64,000 nt of DNA from Diabrotica undecimpunctata (lineage: Eukaryota; Arthropoda; Insecta; Coleoptera; Chrysomelidae). Below are positions 12,604 through 23,800 of the stretch, in pieces. The translations under genes were made by a program, and so were the position numbers. Where the stretch lies: positions 130,623,914 through 130,687,913 of the forward strand of contig NC_092809.1 in NCBI RefSeq assembly GCF_040954645.1, in the 5' to 3' direction. A model generated the notes under the pieces. The model was not told where the DNA came from. It saw only the letters and a program-made list of their open reading frames with translations, and did not search any database. Position 1 is the first letter of the stretch; every line of letters begins with the position of its first letter.

Positions 12604-12726
12604 ACTATCGTTAATGAGAATTAACCACAGTTTCGGTTGAAAATACGTTTATTCTAACGTTTCTATTTCCACTTCGAAAATGGTTATTTTTTCGGAAATC
12701 GAAACTTCAAAATAAACGTATATTGA
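12604..12726. repeat. Older, diverged hairpin repeat copy
   Basis: Contains the same blocks as the perfect hairpin next to it (GTTTCTATTTCCACTTCG, then TTTTTTCGGAAATCGAAAC) in opposed orientation, with many substitutions. Its sequence appears to resume after 12948 with CGTATATTGAACTC and GATGAATTCCCATTT, so the younger hairpin inserted into it. Confidence 0.55.
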
Positions 12727-12947
12727 TATTGTTCTGAAGCTATTTTCTTGTGGCATTTTAAATTAATTAATATTTAAATGGGAATAAGCCACAATTAAAG
12801 GTTAAAATACATTTATTGACGTTTCAATTTCCACTTCGGAAATCGTTCTCAAATGTATTTTGAGAACGATTTCCGAAGTGGAAATTGAAACGTCAATAAA
12901 TGTATTTTAACCTTTAATTGTGGCTTATTCCCATTTAAATATTAATT
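12727..12947. repeat. Perfect hairpin element with 91-bp arms
   Basis: Arms 12763-12853 and 12859-12949 are exact reverse complements as far as I can read, with a 5-nt loop (TGTAT). A 36-bp unpaired lead (12727-12762) contains TATTTTCTTGTGGCATTTT. The 13-bp word AAACGTATATTGA stands on both sides (12714-12726 and 12948-12960), which looks like a target-site duplication that partly overlaps the arm end. The arm block ATTTCCACTTCGGAAATCG recurs in the adjacent older copy. A transcript would be a long double-stranded RNA. The mobility type is unknown; 13 bp is more like retrotransposition than cut-and-paste. Confidence 0.75.
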
Positions 12948-12960
12948 AAACGTATATTGA

Positions 12961-13707
12961 ACTCTAATTGTGATGAATTCCCATTTAATAAATAAATAGA
13001 ACCAATATATTTTAATAGATAAAAATATAAACAATAAAGTTGTCATTTGAAAACAATGGGTGCTAATTAATAGGTTAACATCATCAGTAATGGGTCCTAC
13101 TACTTAACCATATTTACTTGGGGTGACGAAAATTTTTTGATCTTCGAATGAAAATTTTTGTCGTAAATTTTTTCGATAAAATGTTTTCATTCCTAATTTG
13201 TTATTTTAGTTTATTTTTTTTAAGACTTTCAACGATTCTCATTTTTTTAAGCAATTATAAATGAATATAGACAATGCGTGGTTTATGCACAAAATGTAAA
13301 AACCTGAAACATCATGATTCATGGAATGTATCATATGTATGATCGGTTGCGCTTTATGCACACAAAACGTAAATTGTTATGCAATCAATAGTCGTAATTT
13401 AAGCAGTGTCGAAGACATAACAGGTAACTACCGATTATAGTAAATTTCTCTGCTATTATACCTTTTATATTTAGTTCCATTTATTTATATTGCGCGATTT
13501 ATTTAATTAGATTTATGAAGAAAATATCAACACAATCAAAATATGAATAAAATGAAATACGTACCGAAGAAAATCATAGTTACCAACAATTGTAGTACTG
13601 TTGTCTTAGTACAAATTTTCTTTAAATATATAACATGACATTTATGTTAATTTTGAAACTGCTGATAATCAAGACAAAATTAAGTAAGTACATAAAATGA
13701 AAAATAT
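12961..13707. other. No gene recognised
   Basis: AT-rich non-coding stretch. The TA at 13708-13709 is the target-site duplication of the following Tc1-like element. Confidence 0.5.
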
Positions 13708-13949
13708 TAGACTTACCGGCAACGAAGCACTTGCATTTTTAAAATAAAAACTTAAAATTGTAATTCTCTTTAAACTTTTATTATCATAATAACGTAAACA
13801 CAAACGGAACAGACTGTTTTAAGTAATTTCTAATAAAACTTTAGTGCTTATCCAAAAAAAAATGCATAAAAAATCAGAAATAAAGAATACACTACTCTTA
13901 TCACTTTTAAAAGTGCAAAGGTAGCTGTTGATTATATTGTTATCTTCTT

Positions 13950-16532
13950 TTTTTATTAAAACGAAACATTGCCGCATCCACCAACAGGTTATTAGCGGCG
14001 TTACTCAGTAAACAAAACTTTAAATCTGATACAAAATATTGATTGACCTTAGGTAATTTAATAAGTTTTTTACGTGACAATTTTCTCCTAATAAATCTGG
14101 TAGAGTATTTGGTATATTGTTTATTGAACTTTCTCTATGGTATTTTGGACACTCAATTAACATATGGGCGACGGTAAGAGGTATAGCACATAGGTCGCAC
14201 AGGGGGCGTTCACTGGCCGAAAGAAAGTAAATGTGTGATCTTAGTGTGTCCTACACGTAGGCGCGTTAGAACCGTTTGAATAAGCCATGTACTAGCACTA
14301 GTTTTCCACTGTCGTGTATCTGGTTATAGTGATCTTAATTTAGATTGAGATAGAAACCCTTCGCACTGCCACTGACCAATCATTTTTTGTTTAAAAAACG
14401 TTTTGAGATCTTTACATACACTCTCACGAACTAAATCAGAATCCGCACTTGTTGCTGCATCACGAGCACTACTGTCTGCCTCTTCATTGCCGATAATTCC
14501 TATATGCGATGGGATCCATATAAATTTAGGAGTTATGTGGTTCTCTTGGGCGATTTGTAGTTCATTTTTTATTAGTTGCTCCAAGGGATGTTTAGGATAC
14601 AGATGCTGTATTGCAAGAAGAGAGCTGAGCAAGTCGGTGAAAAATAGTTGTTTTGAAATTCTTGAGAGGTTTGCATGTTTTAGGGTACGGTACAAAGCAA
14701 ATAGTTCAGCGGTGAAAATACTTGAGCTAGGCGGTAGTTTAAATTTGAAAGTAGACGTTGAAGTAACAAATGCACAACCAATGCCATCATTAGATTTAGA
14801 GACATCGATAAAGAAGTTTGTGCAGTTAAGGTAGTCTCGTTTAGTTTGTTTTTGATTAATATGTTGTTATTGCATTTTTTGGAGAACTATATTAGAGAGG
14901 TGTTGCAATTTGGGATGCTTATTAACCATGGAGTCGGATGTTGGATGTTACAGTGAAATATATCTAGGATTTTTGTGTCAAAATTATTCAGAATTGATCT
15001 TACTCGTGTGTAATAAGGTTTTCCAGTACGAGGTTTATTAAAGAGAAAGTCAAGATTATTTTTAGAAAAAGTATTTTCGAAGAGTGGATGATCCTTATTA
15101 GCAGCTACAGAAAAAGCGTGTGAAAGTGTTAAAAGTACTCGCCTATACTGCAATGATGGTTCTCCAGTTTCGGAACATAAGCTTTCTATGGGTAAAGTGT
15201 GAAAAGCTCCGAGAACGATCCGAAGTGCGGCATTGTGGATTGTATCTAACGGTTTTAGGGTACTCTTGGTTGCGGAGGCATAAACAATTGAACCGTAATC
15301 GAGTTTGGATCTAATTAGTGTTTAGAAGGAGTAGTGTAGAGAAGTCGGAACCCCAGAAACAATTTGATACGGTTTTAACCATATTGAGTCTTTTGTTGCA
15401 TGTCAGCGCCAAGTGTTGTATGTGCTTTTTCCAGGAAAGTTCTTGATCCAGCCACATACCAAGGAATTTCACAGAATTTTGGAAGGTAATGATGATGTTG
15501 TGAAGATAGAGGACTGGTGTAATGGATGATTTTTTCGTAAACATCATACCAGTTGTCTTTGTAACGGAGAATTCGAAGCCTGTACTAGTATACTGTACTG
15601 TACATTTATCTAGTTGGGTTAAAAATATCTGTACTATTCTGCACATAGATTCTTTTTGTGTTCCTTTAATGTACACCACTAAATCGTCGGCATAGAGGCG
15701 AGCTTTGAGAGGTTTATGTAATTTGTTTAATAAATATGTTGTTTATGGCAACCAGGAATAGGGTAGGACTAAGGACTGAGCCTTGTGGGGTATCGTTTTC
15801 TGCAGTATAAAAATCGGAATAAACGTTATTAACTCTTACTTGGAAAGAAAAGTCTTTTAAGAAATTTTTGATATAGGCTAAGCAGTGTCCTTTAATATTG
15901 GATGCGTGCAAGTTTTTAATAATGTTGAATGTCCAACACGTATTAAAGGTTTTCTTTAGATCGAAGAAAATAGCTATGCACATTTCATTCATTGCTAACG
16001 CTTCTTGGACATCACTTTGTAAGTCTACGATATTGTCAAGTGCTGACCGGTTACGTCTAAAGCCGTTTTGCTCTGGTAAGAAGAAATTAGGTTTTTTCAG
16101 TGTCCACATAAGCCAGGCATATAATATTTTCTCCATTAATTTAGCCATGGCACATGTTAGAGAGATGGGTCTGTATGATTCTGAATTAAGTCGAGGCTTT
16201 CTGGATTTAAAAACGGCAAAATTGCGGTTTTTGCCATATAGACGGATATTGTCGTTGTTGCCAAATTTGATTGAAAATTTGCAGTAGATGTTGTTTTGCT
16301 AAGATTGATAATTGCTTTAGGAATACAACAGGAATATTGTTGGGTCCTGGACTTAAGTTTTTCATATCCTGTAAGGAGTTATTTAGTTCTATAATAGTGA
16401 GAGGTTGAGATATGGGGTTTTCGTGAGATTCTTCTAGAGACAAGATGGTGAATTCTTTCTTTAGCTTGTAGTCCCTAAAATTAATGTCGTAGTTTTCGCT
16501 AGAGGAATGTTGTTCAAAGGTGGAAGCAGGAG
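13950..16532 (-). mobile_element. 5'-truncated I/R1-like LINE nested in the Tc1 element
   Basis: The word TATTGTTATCTTCTT flanks the insert exactly (13935-13949 and 16533-16547), a 15-bp target-site duplication typical of target-primed reverse transcription. On the minus strand the element starts within ORF2 upstream of RT and ends at 13950 after AATAAAAA. Outside the duplications Tc1 sequence continues. ORF2 remains are described separately. Confidence 0.85.
14324..16532 (-). pseudogene. LINE ORF2: reverse transcriptase plus RNase H
   Basis: Read 16532 to 14324: a linker with SLQDMKNLSPGPNNIPVVFL (about 16360-16300), RT with LPEQNGFRRNRSALDN (about 16085-16035), FFDLKKTFN where families have FxDxxxAFD, TPQGSVLSPTLF (about 15795-15755) and an intact YADD at 15683-15694. 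Then comes the thumb region with KFLGMWLDQELSWKKHI (about 15480-15430), a connector (15153-14887) and an RNase H with FIWIPSHIGIIGNEEAD (about 14520-14470). RNase H after RT places it in the I/R1/Loa group rather than Jockey or RTE. Frameshifts near 16200, 15690, 15310, 15160 and 14700 break the frame. Confidence 0.8.
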
Positions 16533-16617
16533 TATTGTTATCTTCTTGTTCTTGTTGATGTGAGTAAGTTGTCAAGTCGAATTAAGCTTCAAACACAATT
16601 TGAAGTTGTATTGCGAT

Positions 16618-17525
16618 GATTTAATCTCAAGAATTCTGGTTGTAAATCCCAAAACAGCGGCTGCTATTGTTGCATTGCTTTAAAACGGAAGAATTAAGCG
16701 ATATGTTGCTCAAAAGTATCAAATGTCCAATAGTAATGTACACCGTATTTTTACACGTTTCTTGGTAACCGGAGCTTACACTAGACGACCTGGAACCGAA
16801 CCCACCGAAGAACCAGTGCCCGCGATGATCGCTTTATCCTCTTACAAAGTCTACGACATCGTCGTGCCACGGCTATACAAATCCAAAATCAACTTTAGTA
16901 CGTCCGAAATATTAACGTAAGTGAACGAACAATTAGGAAATTTAAGCAGTCGCAGACCAGCAACAGGCCTACAACTTCTCAGGCGCCATCGAGTTGCACC
17001 GCTTCGGTTTGCCAGAAATCATGCTTATTTTACTATAACTAATTGGAGGTACGTTTTATTTACCGATGAGTCCAGATTTACCTTGCGGTAGCTAGATGGC
17101 TCTAGGGACACCTACAGAATTGTATATCGTTCCGAGAGGCTCCATACCAGCTGTAAGGTACATTAATGAAATTCTCCAAGATTTTGTTGTGCCTTATGCT
17201 GGTTTTGTTGGAAATGACTTTATTTTGAAGCATGATAATGCCAAGCCTCACAGTCCGTAAATCACTCAACAGTTTTTAAATTAAGTAAACATTCCTGTAA
17301 TGGATTGGCCAGCATTGAGTCCAGACGCAAACCCAATCGAACAATTTTAGAATAATGCTTGGGCGAAGGATATGAAGTCGTATTCCTGCCCCTTTGATCT
17401 TAAATCAGTTACCTTTTAAAGGAATGAGAACTTATTTCTCAACATGACATTTCTCATTGGATTTTAGGCATGCCAAGGAGAATTCAGGCAATAATTCGAG
17501 CACGTGGAGGAAACATTCATTATTA
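16618..17525 (+). pseudogene. Tc1-like transposase (DD34E) pseudogene
   Basis: Follows the pattern of Tc1 transposases. An N-terminal helix-turn-helix (KTAAAIVALL, then RYVAQKYQMSNSNVHRIFTR, about 16650-16755) precedes the acidic catalytic motifs FTDESRF (17059-17079), KHDNAKPH (about 17228-17251) and LSPDANPIEQ (about 17315-17345). The spacing from the second Asp to the final Glu is 34 residues. Stop codons interrupt it near 16680, 16918, 17090, 17258, 17283 and 17350, and a deletion or frameshift occurs around 17100. It cannot encode a working enzyme. Confidence 0.85.
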
Positions 17526-17792
17526 AAATCAATTTGTCCGGACACATGATTTAAGTTTTCATTAATTGAGAGTGTTGTTACAACATTTACTTACGTTGTT
17601 TCCTTAATTTTTAAATTGTTATCTACTGAAACAGGTCTTTGTTCAAAAGTTAAATTTTTATTAGAAATTACTTAAAACAGTTTGTTTCGTTTGTGTTTAC
17701 GTTATTATAATAATAAGGGTTTAAATTGAATTAAAATTTTAAGTTTTTATTTTAAAAACGCAAGTGCTCCATTTTTAGTGCCGGTGAGTGTA

Positions 17793-18509
17793 TATTTTGG
17801 GTATGGAAAAATTGAAGATTATAAAAGAGCACACGCATATCACAAGATATTAAATATCATCACTTTAAACTCAAAATGTGCAAGAATTACATAAAACTGA
17901 GAAAAATAGAGAGCCACCAGAAATGTCCTTTTATAATAACACGAATTATTCAAATACCACAAGAAGAAAAAGACGACTCATTCTTTGATTAAATAACGCA
18001 CGATGCTATACAAAAAGGATTTTATGTATGTAACTATAATTAATGCTCATTTACTGGGTTTCTAACAAAATTACCATTATGTTAATTATAGTTTTATTAT
18101 GGTAATAATAACTATTTTTACAAGAATAAATTGAAAATGACTTTTAATGGATCAGATGTTTACACTGTTGTTGTAATATTATATTTATCGTAAGACCTCG
18201 TTTCTGTTTTGCATCTTAAACAAATTCAAAGAAATATTTTTTAAGTTATTTATAGAAGTGTCAACAGTGACATCAGTAAAAGACTTCGTAGTTGAGTCAC
18301 CAATGATCGAATTATGGTAATTTTATTACAGCTGTGTGATTTCGAGTAACGACACTTTGATGTGTTTGGGTGTTTGAACCTGCAAAACAACTTTTGGTCA
18401 AACTTTTGCAGGTAGAAAAATGTATACGCTTACTATCTTTTGAAATGACTGATGGATATTTTTTTAAAAATATACAGAAATAGAATATTTTACTTAAGTT
18501 TTACTTAAG
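17793..18509. other. No gene recognised
   Basis: AT-rich, no supported coding potential or repeat structure. Confidence 0.5.
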
Positions 18510-18550
18510 TCTACATCCTTAAGTATTAATTTAATACTTAAGGATGTAGA
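18510..18550. repeat. Perfect 20-bp-arm palindrome
   Basis: TCTACATCCTTAAGTATTAA (18510-18529) is followed, after one base, by its exact reverse complement (18531-18550). It lies just beyond the C-terminal end of the mariner relic and could be part of that element's terminal region. Confidence 0.7.
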
Positions 18551-18589
18551 AAAATTCTCGGCCTAAATCAGAAGCAAACAAAATATGCA

Positions 18590-18955
18590 AGTATTTTATT
18601 ATTTGGCATACTCTCCTATTAATTGGGTACATTTATTGCAACGAAGCTGTAAACACTCTAGACTCTAGACCTTTCAAAATAAATCTAGATCTTTAAGCCA
18701 GACCACCACATTTTCTATTACCTATCCGTTTGCAGAAAATTGACTACCTGTTAGACTATTTTTCAGTTAAATAAAGATATAATTTTCACATAGAGCCAAA
18801 TCTGATGAATAAGGCGGGTTTCTAGTAATCGAATCTCAAACCATGAATTATTTGCGTGTCAATATGTGATTTTTGTGCAATGGGGTTTTCCTGCAAAGAC
18901 AAAATATCTTTAGACAAATTTCCGCATAGTCTCTTCATATTTTTTATATTAGAGT
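18590..18955 (-). pseudogene. Mariner-family transposase C-terminal relic
   Basis: Minus-strand reading gives GNLSKDILSLQENPIAQKSH (about 18920-18860). After a frameshift near 18832 it gives PPYSSDLALCENY (about 18825-18785), LKNSLTGSQFSANG (about 18760-18720) and RCNKCTQLIGEYAK (about 18650-18600). These match the second and third catalytic regions and the C-terminal end of mariner transposases. The second catalytic Asp is Glu (QENP instead of xDNAP) and several stops are present. Only the last third of the gene survives. Confidence 0.75.
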
Positions 18956-19188
18956 GGTGATTAGATGCTAATAGTAATTCCCAGTAGGGAGTAGAACAGA
19001 AGTAGGGATTTTTAAAAATAATATGGCTGTTTTCAAACCATATCGAATGTCTGGATTCTTTTAAATTAGGCTGCTTTAGAATAGGAGAAAAAAACATATC
19101 TAATGTTTCGCTAGGATTCAAATATTGAAGATTTCATAGTACCATGCTTGTAGGCGCCAATGTATATGTATACATAGGAACAGGGATG

Positions 19189-19190
<2 letters not shown>

Positions 19191-19262
<72 letters not shown>
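19191..19262. repeat. (AT)n microsatellite
   Basis: About 72 bp of uninterrupted AT dinucleotide. Confidence 0.95.
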
Positions 19263-19263
<1 letters not shown>

Positions 19264-19264
<1 letters not shown>

Positions 19265-19886
19265 CAATAATTGGAGGGGCAGTTGTGGATCTTTGGAAGC
19301 AACTAAAAATTTGAAAATTTTCGAGGTGGTCAGAAAGTGGTCCCGATTCTTTAAGAATGAGAATTATTTGTGATGAAGCGGATATATTATAGGAAGACGA
19401 CAGATGCAGAAGGATATGATAAAATTCTATAATAGAGATGTGTAAAAGAATTTGAACTTCAATGGGTATTTAAGAGCGTTTTAGTAACCGTTCGGGATGA
19501 GGTAGAGAGAATTAATAACAAAATATAGTTTGGAGTAAACCTGGAGTAAAATAATGAAGGATAGTTTAACCGTGAGGAAGCCAATGTACCGTCAACGTAC
19601 CGAATCCATACTTTTGGTTTAAACAGATGTCATTCCAGTGCTGAGAACTCGAATGCTTTGATCGTAATATCATTAAAAAGAGGAAAGTACATTGGACTTT
19701 TAGATATTTGTTTGAAGAAATTATGTCGAAAGGAAAAATGAGTACCATTTAAGCATTTTTCTGCGAGATCCCACAGAACCAAAGTCTTGTTATTGACCAG
19801 ATAATGCGACATAACAAGGAAAGAATTTTTGATGAGAATATTGGTAAATATGAACGACGGATAAAGTTACCCAATAATCATAAATT
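19264..19886. other. No gene recognised
   Basis: Two short minus-strand open frames (19566-19812) have no recognisable motif. I do not call a gene. Confidence 0.45.
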
Positions 19887-19924
19887 ACATAAAACTTCAT
19901 CATCATCATCATCTTGGTGCTACA

Positions 19925-20335
19925 GCCCTTAGAGGGCCTCGACCTTCTCAAGCTTTCTACGCCATTCTATTCTGTCCCTCGCTTGCATTTTCCAGTTGCC
20001 GACTCCGATCTTCTCGGCATCTTGTGTTACCCCGTCCATCCACCTTAGCTTTGGTCTACCCCGTCTTCTCATTCCCACGGGTTGCGCTGTTAGAATCGTT
20101 TTTATCATGTTTGACTCAGGGGCCCGGGCTACATGTCCTGCCCACTGCAGGCGGTTTCGCTTAATTGTAGTGGTAATATCTTTACCACCAAACGTATGCT
20201 TGTAGATATTCTGCAGTTCAAAGTTGTATCTACGCCTCCATATTCCGTTCTCACAGACCGCTCCGAATATCTTGCGTAGCACCTTTCTTTCAAAAATGGA
20301 TAGAGCGGATTCATCTGTTTTCGTTAGCGTCCATG
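19925..20335 (-). pseudogene. LINE ORF2 C-terminal tail, part 2
   Basis: Minus-strand frame with WTLTKTDESALSIFERKVL, NGIWRRRYNFEL, RLQWAGHVARAPESN and the basic GMRRRGRPKLRWMDGV. This is the characteristic domain after the RT of RTE-like insect LINEs. Its upstream part lies beyond the Ty3/gypsy insertion at 26693-27060. A stop splits the segment near 20310. Confidence 0.8.
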
Positions 20336-20727
20336 TGTTACGATAATTATCCTGGCCTAAAATAACCGTATTATATTATGACTAATGCTGTTCTGTTTTA
20401 GATTATACGAGACCTTTCGAATAGCTGGCATAAACTCCAAGTAATAAAAAACTGGTTCCATTCGAATCTTCCGGAATTAGGCCTGTCCATTCGAGGCGAA
20501 ACCAGGTCAATTGAGGTCAAAATCCATGGGATTCTAGAGCAGCTGTTTTCGTATAAATATGAGGGAACTTTTATTTTGAAAACAGTTAGTTAATTCTCAA
20601 GACCCGCGCTCGCGAATTTGTTACGTACGGATATAATAAATTATTGTCAGATAAGTTAATATAAATAAAGAAATAAATTAAATCCGTAAGTGTTATAAAT
20701 ATTGAACCTTTTAATAAATTCACAACA
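20336..20727 (+). repeat. 5' LTR
   Basis: Starts TGTTACGATAATT and ends CACAACA (TG...CA). It contains a likely promoter TATAAATA at 20552-20559 and AATAAA-type polyadenylation words near its 3' end. By eye it is identical to 26297-26688. Confidence 0.95.
20552..20559 (+). promoter_or_regulatory. Candidate TATA box of the 5' LTR
   Basis: TATAAATA, about 170 bp before the LTR end, is the best TATA-like word in the LTR. It would start the genomic RNA within the LTR. No transcript evidence is available. Confidence 0.5.
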
Positions 20728-20729
20728 AA

Positions 20730-20751
20730 TGGTGTCAGAAGTGGGATCGAA
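20730..20751 (+). other. Primer-binding site, tRNA-Leu type
   Basis: TGGTGTCAGAAGTGGGAT begins two bases after the LTR and continues into CGAAC. It is complementary to the CCA-ended acceptor and T-arm side of an insect tRNA-Leu (a CAA-type isoacceptor ending CCCACTTCTGACACCA, from general knowledge). Minus-strand DNA synthesis would start here. Confidence 0.8.
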
Positions 20752-20806
20752 CATAAATTAGACTTATAATAATAATACAAGTGAATACGTAAAATAAATT
20801 GTGAAA

Positions 20807-23800
20807 ATGGCTACGATTTATGAGCTCACAGTGACGAATTTAAGAAGACATCTCGAAGACAGAGAATTAGCTTCTACCGGAAAAAAGGCTGAGTTAGTCC
20901 AACGACTAAAGAACGCTTTGCTAGAAGAAGGTCTAGATCCAGAGACTTATATATTTGAAGATGCTGTCCTCTCGTCGATTTCGAAAGTTTCTGGTGACAT
21001 CGCATCATTAGAGAACAAAGTTTCTGGCGATATTTCGAAAGTTTCTGGTGACATCGCATCATTAGAGAACAAAGTTTCCGGTGACATCGCATCATTAGAG
21101 AACAAAGTTTCTGGCGATATTTCGAAAGTTTCCGGCGACATCGCCTCATTAGAAAACAAAGTTTCTAACGAGATTTCTTCTCTGGAAAGTAAAGTTTCTG
21201 CTAACATCTCTAAAGTCACTTCTGAGATGTCTGCTCTTGACGATAGAGTGTCTTCATTAAAAAACCAAGTTGCTGCCGATATGTCGGCCTTCGAAGAAAA
21301 GATTAAAGAGATAGAAAGGAAGATGGACGAAACCGGGACAGCAGAGAGAGGAAACAATCCAATTACAGTGGAGACAAAAGAAGACGAGACGAAATGTAAG
21401 TTGGAAACACGGCCGAAATTTGAAGGAAGTGGAGGTTCTGTCCATGTGAAAGTCCCAACTTTCGATGGAAAATCGTCATGGAACAACTACATGAAACAGT
21501 TCGAATCAGCCGCAAGAGCAAATGGATGGTCTGAAAAAGAAAAGGCGGTAAACCTGACTATCGCTCTTCGGGGAGATGCCTTAGATGTGCTTCAGACCAT
21601 AGCCGTAGAGGAGACCGATGATTTCGAACAACTGAAGAAGAGGTTAAATATGCGATATGGCCACGAACATTTGGAGCATGTATATCAGTCGCAGCTTAAA
21701 AATCGTAGACAGAAGAAAGATGAGGCTCTTCAAGAATATGAGGTAGATATTGCCAGATTAGTACGATATGCTTATCCAACAGCTCCCGAAGACATGATGG
21801 AAAAATTGGCCGTTCAAACGTTTATTGATGGTCTTCGTGATCATGAAATGCAGAGAACACTGCGATTAGCTCGTCACAAGACGCTGGTTGATGTCTTATC
21901 CGCCGCCCTCGAATACGAGTCAGCTACGCAGGCCTCTGGAGGGTACAGTAAAGTTAGGACTGTAAAAGAGGAAGGAGAGGAAGATAAACTTGACCAGCTC
22001 GTTAATATGATGAAAATTATTACATGCAAGAAAACGAAGACTATAAAATCAAGAAACTCACCATCAGGAAAACCAGAACGAGTCGGCTTTAGGGGAGCAG
22101 CTTCGACCCGGAACTTTTCCAAAGATCCTCTTATACTAATAGCTTCTTTGAAATGTCGTGAAGATAGTGTATATGTAGATGGAGACATAAATGGTAAAAA
22201 GCATACGTTGTTGGTGGATACCGGAGCGACCAGAACCATTATACGCCCGACAGTTATAAACAGCCGAAAGAAACTGTTACCAACGAGGTTACGACTTCGG
22301 ACCGCTACAGGTGAAAATGCCAACATTCATGGAGAAATCCAGGTACAATTGGGAATTGGGGCAGAAAAGTTTGTCCATACTGTTATAGTTGCTGACATCG
22401 AAGAGGATGTTATATTAGGAATGGACGTAATGAATATGCATGGATTCCAATTGGACTTTAAGAATAAGGTAATCAAAGTTGGCAACGAGGAGGTATTTCT
22501 CCATCCACATAATGACAACACTGTGCAAGCAGCCATTACAGAAGATACAGTCGTGCCTGCGAGAAGCGAAACGATCATAGTAGCGCGACTACAGGGAATT
22601 GTAGACGAAGGGAGACCTGTTATGATGGAGCCTTGGAACCACGACGATGAGGTTGGCCGTGGAATCATAATTGGAAAGGAATTGGTGACTTCGGCTAAAG
22701 AAATTCCTGTGAGACTTATCAATGTCAACGACTACCCAGTGACCATAAAGAAAGAGACAAAAGTAGGAACTTGTGTACCTGTGACATCCATAATCCGTCA
22801 GGCGACAACATCTGATAATTCCAACGACAAATTCGACCAAATGGTTGCAGTTGCAGGACAGTCTCTAAATCAGATGGAGAAAAGGAAATTAAGGGAATTT
22901 CTTCGGCAGTATCGTGATATTTTCGTACCGAAAGGAGGAAAGACGGGAAGAACTACGGTTGTTAAGCATAAAATTGATACTGGTAATGCTAAGCCAATTC
23001 GTCAAACAGCTCGACGATTACCACAGGCGAAAAGAGAGGAAGCTGAAACGATTGTTCAGGAAATGAAGAAAGACGGGGTGATAGAACCTTCTACGAGCCC
23101 ATGGGTCTCTCCGGTGGTCCTGGTTAAGAAGAAAGACGGAACGACGAGGTTCTGTGTGGATTACCGTTTGCTGAACAACGTTACCAAGAAAGATAGTTAT
23201 CCTCTGCCTCGGATCGATGACACATTGGACACATTGGCTGGAAGTAAATTGTTTTCTACTTTGGATTTGAAGTCTGGATACTGGCAGGTAGAAATGGACC
23301 CAGTAGATAAAGAAAAGACAGCCTTCACCACAGGATCTGGATTGTGGCAATTCAACGTTATGCCATTTAGACTTTGTAATGCTCCTGCGACATTTGAGAG
23401 GCTTATGGAAAATGTGTTGAGAGGGTTATCTTGGAAAACATGCCTGGTTTATTTAGATGACATAATCGTCTTGGGGGAGACATTCGAAGATCATTTGAGG
23501 AATTTAGAAAACGTTTTTAATCGACTTAAAGCTGCCCAATTGATGCTAAACCCCAAGAAGTGCCAGCTATTTCAAGGTAAAGTCAATTATCTGGGTCATA
23601 TAGTCAGTAAAGAAGGAGTGGCCGTGGATAAGGGAAAAATCGATTCCATTAAGGAATGGCCAAAACCAACTGACAAACATCAAGTGAGAAGTTTTCTTGG
23701 ACTATGTACTTACTACCGGAGATTTATTAAGAAGTTTGCAGATATCGCTAAGCCATTAACGCGACTTACAGAGGAAGCAAGAGAATACCGCTGGGATATA

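Larger units (their letters stand above)
13710..17790 (+). mobile_element. Tc1-like DNA transposon, split by a LINE
   Basis: Termini read GACTTACCGGCA (13710) and, inverted, CACTCACCGGCA (ending 17790), flanked by TA on both sides (13708-13709, 17791-17792). Terminal inverted repeats are about 135 bp (13710-13845 and 17655-17790), with a shared block TTTTAAAATAAAAACTTAAA. A transposase pseudogene occupies 16618-17525. A LINE (13950-16532) with a 15-bp target duplication interrupts it upstream of the transposase, so the element without the LINE would be about 1.5 kb, the usual Tc1 size. Confidence 0.85.

Noticed and set aside
14403..14834. Plus-strand 143-codon frame over the LINE RNase H
   Set aside because: The minus strand carries clear RNase H motifs; the plus-strand frame is the complement reading.
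18290..18420. Possible tRNA or small RNA gene
   Set aside because: No cloverleaf or A/B box pair could be formed by eye. No other tRNA-like sequence was found in the window apart from the primer-binding site.
19191..19262. AT run as a replication origin or centromere signal
   Set aside because: A simple dinucleotide microsatellite; a similar run occurs at 51666-51737. No supporting features.
20874..21486. Minus-strand open frames opposite Gag
   Set aside because: They are shadows of the repetitive coiled-coil coding sequence on the other strand, with no independent motif.
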